Below, piece after piece: positions 5,269-9,657 of a stretch of 9,657 nt of DNA; the stretch's first letter is position 1; each line of letters starts with the position of its first letter. The stretch spans positions 1 to 9,657 of the forward strand of contig CALKMT010000030.1 in the NCBI GenBank assembly GCA_938091715.1, in the 5' to 3' direction. The position numbers and the translations under genes were made by a program. The notes under the pieces were generated by a model. The model saw only the letters and a program-made list of their open reading frames with translations. It did not search any database and had not been told where the DNA came from. Source of the stretch: an uncultured Litorivicinus sp. (GTDB lineage Bacteria; Pseudomonadota; Gammaproteobacteria; Pseudomonadales; Litorivicinaceae).

Positions 5269-6144
5269 ATGAAACGACTATTGATCTTATTGGTGTGTCT
5301 ACCCTGGTGGAGTTACGGCTCGGGCTGGCCTGCTGCCGCCCAATGTGCCCAGCCTGACAGTCAGTATCGCCACCGTCTGGTGGTCATGCCGACTCAGTTA
5401 GTCGGGCCCATCCCGGTGGCCTGGCGCCGGATGGATCAAGTATTTGACGACTTTTTGATGGCCGTTCTGGCGCGCAACACCGGTTTTGATTTGAAGTACA
5501 TGAACGGGCTTAGCGTCGCCGGCCTGTCCTCTGGCGCACAGCGGGCGGCAGTTAGGGCCGTCGGCCAGCGCGAGGTGGCCCAGTATCTGCTGTTACCACG
5601 CTTTGATGCGCCGCTCTCGTTGCAGAGCAACCGTGCCACCTGGGTCGATCGCGGGCAACGGTGGTTAAAGCGTCAGATGCGCGCCCAGGAGGCGGTCAGC
5701 CTGCCGTTGATACTCGAGGTTTACGACTTGCGCAGGGGAACCCTGGTCAGTCAGGAGCGAATTCCTGTGTCCGCGGACATGCCCAAGCGCGCAGGCCAAG
5801 GTGGATTCGCCTTTGGTCCCCATGCCCAATTGGATTTGACCGAGTTTTCTCGGGTTCTAGCGACTCAGCTGGCGTGCCAGCCTGTCTCGGTGCCGATCAT
5901 TCGTGCCCGTGGCAAGGAAGTCGAGATCCAAGCGGGAGCGGATCTGGGTATTCAGGCAGGGGATGTGTTGGACGTCGAGTTGGTCAAGGCCTTCGAATTT
6001 GGTGGTCAGTACGGTTATTCGTCTCGGGCCATTGATGCCAAGCTAACCATTGTGCAGGTGCTGCCCGAACGCAGTCTGGCCTCGTTGTCCGATAACGCCG
6101 AGGTGCTGAACCTACAACCTGGGGATCTAGCCCTGGCTCGTTGA
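5269..6144 (+). CDS. Secreted FlgT-like protein (middle and C-terminal domains)
   Basis: A 291-residue exported protein. The signal peptide MKRLLILLVCLPWW... has a likely cleavage after Ala24 (PAAA|Q); Cys26 does not fit a lipobox. The mature part resembles the middle and C-terminal parts of the Vibrio flagellar H-ring protein FlgT: a TolB-N-like alpha/beta region (about 34-200) containing LILEVYDLRRGTLVSQERI, then LACQP and an SH3-like C-terminal segment with VEIQAGADLGIQAGDVLDV (218-236) and a closing LQPGDLALAR. The N-terminal domain of FlgT seems absent, as the protein is clearly shorter than Vibrio FlgT (377 residues as I recall). Cys26 and Cys203 could form a periplasmic disulfide. The ATG is 5 bp after the upstream stop, with a G-run too close for a normal Shine-Dalgarno, so translation is probably coupled. 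The frame extends upstream to 5143, but only this start yields a signal peptide. No flagellar gene is nearby, so a flagellar role is unproven. Confidence 0.6.
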   Translation: MKRLLILLVCLPWWSYGSGWPAAAQCAQPDSQYRHRLVVMPTQLVGPIPVAWRRMDQVFDDFLMAVLARNTGFDLKYMNGLSVAGLSSGAQRAAVRAVGQREVAQYLLLPRFDAPLSLQSNRATWVDRGQRWLKRQMRAQEAVSLPLILEVYDLRRGTLVSQERIPVSADMPKRAGQGGFAFGPHAQLDLTEFSRVLATQLACQPVSVPIIRARGKEVEIQAGADLGIQAGDVLDVELVKAFEFGGQYGYSSRAIDAKLTIVQVLPERSLASLSDNAEVLNLQPGDLALAR

Positions 6145-6438
6145 AATCTGCTCGGGGAAGGTCTGGCGCCAGTGCTCAAACCCGCCGTCCAACGAATACA
6201 CCTCGACAAACCCTTGTTCGACCAAATACGCAGCGGCGGATTGGCTGGAGTTGCCGTGGTAACAACACACCACGATGGCTTCGTTTTTGTCCAAGCCGCC
6301 AAATACCTGGGCGGCATTCTCGTTATTTACCCACTGAGCGTCGGGGATATGACCGCTGGAATAGCTCTGGCCGTCCCGGATATCCAACACGCGGGCCTTG
6401 AGTTGGACCAGTTCATTGACGGATAGGTGTTTAAACAT
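6127..6438 (-). CDS. glpE: Thiosulfate sulfurtransferase GlpE (single-domain rhodanese)
   Basis: A 103-residue, single-domain rhodanese that moves sulfane sulfur from thiosulfate to cyanide or thiol acceptors such as thioredoxin in the cytoplasm. It matches E. coli GlpE (about 108 residues) throughout: LDIRDGQSYSSGHI at the N-terminal half, the active loop CYHGNSS with catalytic Cys59 (preceded by a second Cys58), and VYSLDGGFEHW near the end. The frame opens with TTG at 6444, but the ATG at 6438 is preferred because AAAGGA lies 8 nt before it and only 2 nt before the TTG. The start overlaps the apaH stop by 8 bp, making it the last gene of surA-rsmA-apaG-apaH-glpE. Its 3' end overlaps the convergent FlgT-like gene by 18 bp. 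Identity is firm. Confidence 0.93.
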   Translation of the reverse strand: MFKHLSVNELVQLKARVLDIRDGQSYSSGHIPDAQWVNNENAAQVFGGLDKNEAIVVCCYHGNSSQSAAAYLVEQGFVEVYSLDGGFEHWRQTFPEQISTSQG

Positions 6439-7231
6439 GGGCAAGGTCCTTTGGGTCGGCGGGCTGTTGCACCCATTGGTGCGTGTCCAGGTTATAGGCG
6501 CTTAAGTGTTGGCCCCAAACACACCCGCTGTCCAGGGCAATAACCTGTGCGGCGGGCTCCCGGTCGGGTAAGGCGGCCCAATGGCCAAACAGAATGGGTT
6601 TTTCGGGCCTGGTGCGCAGGAACCAAGGCAGCAGATCCGGTGAATCCAATGGGGATCCCTTGCTGGTCATGTTCAGCGAGTGATCCGGATTCAAAAACCG
6701 CATTCGAGTCAGGGCGTTAACAACAAAACGGTGTCGATCCTGGCCATTCAATGCCTCGTCCCAGCGATCTGGATGGTTGCCGTACATCGTGGAAAAAAAG
6801 GCTTCAGGCGCGGCCAGCCATGCCTGACAGGTTTCCTGTGCCAAGGTCGATGCCTGCTCGGCGGTCCACTCGGGGTAAAGCCCGGCGTGGCTCATCCAGT
6901 GGTCATCGTCTTGAGTCATCGGCAGCGCCAGCAACCAATCCAATAGCTCGGATGCGTTGGGATGCCCTAACAGACCGTCCAGGGTGTCCGATCGTTTCGG
7001 CCTGGCCAGGCCGAGTAATACCGCGATGGCATGCAGGTCATGGTTGCCTAACACCGCCCGGATGGGGTGCTGGCGCAGCCAATCCAGGCACTCAACGGAG
7101 CCTTGTCCGCGGTTGACCAAGTCCCCGGCGAACCAAAGCTCATCGCGCTCAGGGCGATACCCGATGCGGTCCATCAGTGCCATCAGGCTGTGAAAGCAGC
7201 CTTGAACGTCACCAATTGCCCAGCGTGCCAT
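6431..7231 (-). CDS. apaH: Symmetrical bis(5'-nucleosyl)-tetraphosphatase ApaH
   Basis: ApaH splits Ap4A symmetrically into two ADP, limiting the alarmone Ap4A, and in E. coli also removes Np4-type caps from RNA. The 266-residue protein is a calcineurin-like metallophosphatase with the motifs in order: GDVQGC (7-12), GDLVNRG (36-42), GNHDLH (62-67), SHAG (114-117) and FGHW (215-218). Gln10 in the first motif, where E. coli has His, is common among Pseudomonas-type ApaH proteins. It also carries the family segments ALTRMRFL (173-180) and ALDSGCVWGQ. The ATG follows the apaG stop with no gap (TAG then ATG), so translation is likely coupled. Its stop overlaps the glpE start by 8 bp. Identity is certain. 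Confidence 0.96.
   Translation of the reverse strand: MARWAIGDVQGCFHSLMALMDRIGYRPERDELWFAGDLVNRGQGSVECLDWLRQHPIRAVLGNHDLHAIAVLLGLARPKRSDTLDGLLGHPNASELLDWLLALPMTQDDDHWMSHAGLYPEWTAEQASTLAQETCQAWLAAPEAFFSTMYGNHPDRWDEALNGQDRHRFVVNALTRMRFLNPDHSLNMTSKGSPLDSPDLLPWFLRTRPEKPILFGHWAALPDREPAAQVIALDSGCVWGQHLSAYNLDTHQWVQQPADPKDLAHV
6447..6452 (-). promoter_or_regulatory. Shine-Dalgarno fixing the glpE start
   Basis: AAAGGA on the minus strand, inside the apaH 3' end, is 8 nt before the ATG at 6438. It is too close to the in-frame TTG at 6444 to serve it. Confidence 0.6.
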
Positions 7232-7597
7232 CTAGTTCAGTGAGCCGGGGACGGCCAGCGTGAATGGGCGGATCTGCGCCATAAATCGATGACCGTCATC
7301 GGCCTCCATCTCGTATTGCCCTCGCATGCTGCCCACGGGGGTCTTTAGCAACGCACCGCTGGTGTAGCGAAAGCAGTCCCCAGGCACGATGATGGGGTGC
7401 TCCCCCACCACACCCGGGCCTTTGACCTCTTCGGTGTTGCCGTTGCCGTCGGTGATCAACCAATGGCGGCTGATCAGTCGGGCGGTAAAGCTGCCCTGGT
7501 TTTCGATTTCGACCGAATAGGCAAAGGCATAGTCGCCCTCTTGTTGCCCCTGATAGCTAGGTTTGACGCGAACATCAATCAGATAACGAAGATCCAT
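7232..7597 (-). CDS. apaG: ApaG (DUF525) protein
   Basis: A 121-residue protein of the ApaG/DUF525 family, a fibronectin-III-like beta sandwich of uncertain role (the E. coli homologue is CorD). The segments matching E. coli ApaG are FAYSVEIENQG, the RHWLITDGNG strand, the glycine motif GPGVVGEHP proposed to bind pyrophosphate, YTSGALLKTPVGSMRGQYEM, and the terminal FTLAVP. The longest frame starts at an ATG at 7615, but GGAG lies 7 nt before the ATG at 7597 and nothing useful precedes 7615, so the shorter form is chosen. It overlaps the 3' end of rsmA by 23 bp, and its stop abuts the apaH ATG. Family identity is certain; the biochemical function is not. Confidence 0.94.
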   Translation of the reverse strand: MDLRYLIDVRVKPSYQGQQEGDYAFAYSVEIENQGSFTARLISRHWLITDGNGNTEEVKGPGVVGEHPIIVPGDCFRYTSGALLKTPVGSMRGQYEMEADDGHRFMAQIRPFTLAVPGSLN

Positions 7598-8363
7598 GGT
7601 GCTGCTCCAGTACATTGGCTATGTCGGCAAAAGCCTGTGGGGATAGGTTCTCGGCGCGCATTTTGGGATCGATGCCCAGTCCGATAAGGTCGGTTTCAGA
7701 AATCAATGCTGACAGGCTGTTGCGCAGGGTTTTCCGGCGCTGGCCAAAGGCTGCTGCGGTGACCTTTTCCAGCCAATCCAAGTCGTTGATTTTAACGCTG
7801 GGTGTTTTCAGCGGCGTCAATCGTAGGATGCCGCTGTCGACCTTGGGAGCAGGTTCAAAGGCGGTGGGCGGCACGTCAAACAGGTGCTCGGCATCGGCGT
7901 AACAGGCCCGCAGGATTGCCAAACGGCCATAGTGTTTGTCCCCCACTTGGGCACACAGCCGCTGGACCACCTCTTTTTGGAGCATAAAGGTCATGTCCTG
8001 GGCGCCGCCCCACTGCAAGAAACGAATCACCAGTTGCGTGCCGACGTTGTAGGGCAGGTTGCCGACCAGGCGAACGGGGGACTCGAATTGATCCAGATCG
8101 ACCGTCAGGGCATCACCTTCAACCAGATTGACTCCATCCTGTGTGGCCAAACCACTGCGCAGACGAGCCGCCAGGTCTCGATCCAGTTCGATTAAGGTCA
8201 GTTTGCTAAGGCCGACTAGACGTTGGGTTAGCGCCCCCAGTCCTGGACCAATTTCAATCAGATGCTGATCGGGCCGCGGGCCGATTGCGCTGACGATTTG
8301 GTTGATAATCCCTTCATCGGTCAGGAAGTTTTGCCCAAACCGTTTGCGCGCTTTGTGGTCCAT
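7575..8363 (-). CDS. rsmA: 16S rRNA (adenine1518/1519-N6)-dimethyltransferase RsmA (KsgA)
   Basis: RsmA dimethylates the two adjacent adenosines in the loop of 16S helix 45 using SAM, a late quality step in 30S assembly; loss gives kasugamycin resistance. The 262-residue protein shows the N-terminal FGQNFLTD (9-16), SAM motif I IEIGPGLGALT (36-46), acidic Glu59/Asp61 of motif II, the adenine-binding catalytic motif NLPY (102-105), and the rRNA-binding C-terminal block AFGQRRKTLRNSL (205-217). Length is close to the E. coli protein (273). It begins 3 bp after the surA stop without a strong Shine-Dalgarno, so coupling to surA is likely. The pdxA gene that lies between surA and rsmA in E. coli is absent. 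Identity is certain. Confidence 0.97.
   Translation of the reverse strand: MDHKARKRFGQNFLTDEGIINQIVSAIGPRPDQHLIEIGPGLGALTQRLVGLSKLTLIELDRDLAARLRSGLATQDGVNLVEGDALTVDLDQFESPVRLVGNLPYNVGTQLVIRFLQWGGAQDMTFMLQKEVVQRLCAQVGDKHYGRLAILRACYADAEHLFDVPPTAFEPAPKVDSGILRLTPLKTPSVKINDLDWLEKVTAAAFGQRRKTLRNSLSALISETDLIGLGIDPKMRAENLSPQAFADIANVLEQHHGSSLSD
7605..7608 (-). promoter_or_regulatory. Shine-Dalgarno fixing the apaG start
   Basis: GGAG on the minus strand, within the rsmA coding end, is 7 nt before the ATG at 7597. It supports the start that overlaps rsmA by 23 bp rather than the upstream ATG at 7615. Confidence 0.55.
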
Positions 8364-8366
8364 CGT

Positions 8367-9641
8367 TTACAGCCGTTCGATAAATGCGTTGGCCAATATT
8401 CGGCGGCTCCAGGCAGCGGCGACCTCGTCGGACTGGCGCTGTAAAATGATGGTCTTGGCTTGTTCCAGTTGATCCAGGTTGGCGCTTTCGACTTCTCGTC
8501 GATCAATCAGTTGAATCAAGTGCCAACCAAATTGGGTTTGCACCAAATCGCTGGTGCTGCCGGGGCGCAGTTGAGCCACCGCTTGGGCAAATTCTGGTAC
8601 GTAGGTGCTCGGCTGTGCCCAGCCCAATTCGCCCCCGCGAGACGCGCTAACGGGATCTTCGGAATGAGTTTGTGCCAACTCAGCGAAATCTGCGCCGTTG
8701 GCCAATTGGGTTGCCAGGCGGGCCAGCTCGTTGCGCGTTTCGGTTAAATCTCGAACCGCGTTGGGCCGCATTAAAATATGGCGGGTACGGACTTCTTCGA
8801 TTAGTGACGTGTCACTGGTCCGTTTGCCCTCCAGACGCAAGATATGTAAGCCGGCTCGGGTGCGAAAGGGGGCGGTGGTGGCCCGCAAGTCAGTGGCAGC
8901 CAAGGCAGCGCGATAGCTTTCGTTTAAGGATGAAATCTCGCGCCAACCCAGGTCTCCGCCGTTGATCGCCTCGGGTCCCTCGCTGGTTTCTCGCGCCAGC
9001 GTTTCAAAGTCTGCGCCCTGATCCAAGGCGTTCTTTAATTGCACGATTTTCTGCTCGGCGCTGGATACCTGGGCGGGGGTCGGTGCTTGGGGCAGTTGGA
9101 TAAATAACTGTCGCAGCCGGACTTGCCCCAGGTTCAGGCCCTCTCGTTCGATCAGTGCGCGGGCTTCTTGATCGCTGACGGTAATCGCGTTTTGCACGGC
9201 GCGTCGGCGCGCGGCATTGATCAATAACTCGGTTTCAGTATCGGCACGCAGGCGGTCAAAGGGCAGGTCATAGGCGGCCGCTCGGGCAGCCAGCTCAGGG
9301 ACACCGCCCTGAATATTGATGCTGCGGGCTAAATTGTTTAGGGCCGCGTTGACCTGCTCATCGGACACCGAAAAGCCTTGGCGGACGGCCTCGTTGCGCA
9401 GGGCGCGCTCTTCAATCAGCCGTTCAAGGACACGATCCCGCAAGGACTGGGTGATGGTGGGGAATTCCCGGCCCCGGGCATCGCTTTGCAAGGTCAACAG
9501 GCGCAGTCGATTGTCTACGTCCGAGGCCAGAACTGGGGCCTGCTCGACGATGGCCATAACCCGGTCGATCAACTGAGCATGGGAAAGGGCGCTTAGCAGT
9601 AACAGGCTAGAAGCGAATAGGGCGCGGCTCAAAGTCTTCAA
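8367..9641 (-). CDS. surA: Periplasmic chaperone / peptidyl-prolyl isomerase SurA
   Basis: SurA escorts unfolded outer-membrane proteins across the periplasm to the BAM complex. The 424 residues (E. coli 428) comprise a signal peptide cleaved after SHA (Ala22), an N-terminal chaperone domain (about 23-170), parvulin domain 1 (about 172-272), parvulin domain 2 (about 283-382) and a C-terminal helix (about 390-424). Parvulin 2 keeps the active-type RHILMRP (287-293), GGELGW and FGWHLIQLID motifs. In parvulin 1 the first histidine is replaced (RQLFIQLP, 177-184), so that domain is probably catalytically silent, as parvulin 1 is in E. coli. The start is TTG at 9641, with GGAAG 6 nt upstream and a normal signal peptide from that point. 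The reading frame stays open to the window edge, so a start further upstream cannot be formally excluded. It is the first visible gene of its operon; lptD normally lies upstream. Confidence 0.95.
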   Translation of the reverse strand: MKTLSRALFASSLLLLSALSHAQLIDRVMAIVEQAPVLASDVDNRLRLLTLQSDARGREFPTITQSLRDRVLERLIEERALRNEAVRQGFSVSDEQVNAALNNLARSINIQGGVPELAARAAAYDLPFDRLRADTETELLINAARRRAVQNAITVSDQEARALIEREGLNLGQVRLRQLFIQLPQAPTPAQVSSAEQKIVQLKNALDQGADFETLARETSEGPEAINGGDLGWREISSLNESYRAALAATDLRATTAPFRTRAGLHILRLEGKRTSDTSLIEEVRTRHILMRPNAVRDLTETRNELARLATQLANGADFAELAQTHSEDPVSASRGGELGWAQPSTYVPEFAQAVAQLRPGSTSDLVQTQFGWHLIQLIDRREVESANLDQLEQAKTIILQRQSDEVAAAWSRRILANAFIERL

Positions 9642-9647
9642 TATTGT

Positions 9648-9652
9648 CTTCC
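9648..9652 (-). promoter_or_regulatory. Shine-Dalgarno supporting the surA TTG start
   Basis: GGAAG on the minus strand lies 6 nt before the TTG at 9641 and supports this rare start codon. It is modest in strength and close to the window edge. Confidence 0.45.
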
Positions 9653-9657
9653 AAGTG

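Noticed and set aside
4529..5290. Intact insertion sequence around the transposase-like gene
   Set aside because: No matching terminal inverted repeats or target duplication could be found in the 72 bp upstream or just downstream, and the next gene starts 5 bp after the stop.
6163..6172. CTGGCGCCAG palindrome as an operator or terminator
   Set aside because: It is inside glpE, has no loop or T-run, and 10-bp palindromes are expected at this base composition.
1..9657. CRISPR arrays, tRNA or rRNA genes, REP-type repeats
   Set aside because: No regularly spaced repeats, cloverleaf patterns with T-loop motifs, or rRNA stretches were seen; essentially all bases belong to protein genes.

Overview
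The window is a compact, G+C-rich stretch of a gammaproteobacterial chromosome, almost entirely coding. S21, GlpE, ApaH, ApaG, RsmA and SurA read like their Pseudomonas/Escherichia counterparts. The order dnaG-yqeY-rpsU // tsaD-folB, cca, ... glpE-apaH-apaG-rsmA-surA matches, as I remember it, the Pseudomonas-type arrangement with some genes missing (plsY, folK, pdxA). I would place the organism near Pseudomonadales/Oceanospirillales; the genus cannot be read from the sequence.

Layout. Positions 1-2011 (minus strand) hold the 'macromolecular synthesis' operon in transcription order rpsU (S21), a YqeY-family gene, and dnaG (primase, cut by the left window edge). A roughly 110-bp divergent promoter region (2012-2121) separates it from tsaD-folB (2122-3481, plus strand; tRNA t6A synthesis and folate synthesis). 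Convergent to folB, and overlapping it by 6 bp, is cca (minus strand), a CCA-adding enzyme without an HD domain. After a 72-bp divergent gap comes the only non-housekeeping part, a two-gene plus-strand unit (4601-6144). Its first gene resembles an IS1595/IS1016-type transposase with no recognisable element ends. Its second gene is a secreted FlgT-like protein. Convergent to this unit and overlapping it by 18 bp is a five-gene minus-strand operon, surA-rsmA-apaG-apaH-glpE (9641 down to 6127), with genes abutting or overlapping.

How the genes work together. The two minus-strand operons and tsaD/folB/cca cover replication priming, ribosome assembly, tRNA modification and maturation, 16S rRNA dimethylation, Ap4A breakdown, sulfur transfer and outer-membrane protein folding. 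Many starts are GTG or TTG (rpsU, folB, cca, surA), and several were reset from the longest open frame using Shine-Dalgarno spacing. No tRNA, rRNA, CRISPR array, intact insertion sequence or convincing intrinsic terminator was seen. No stretch above 300 bp lacks a gene. The features most worth a second look are the immobile transposase-derived gene with its FlgT-like partner, and the hairpin that covers the rpsU ribosome binding site.
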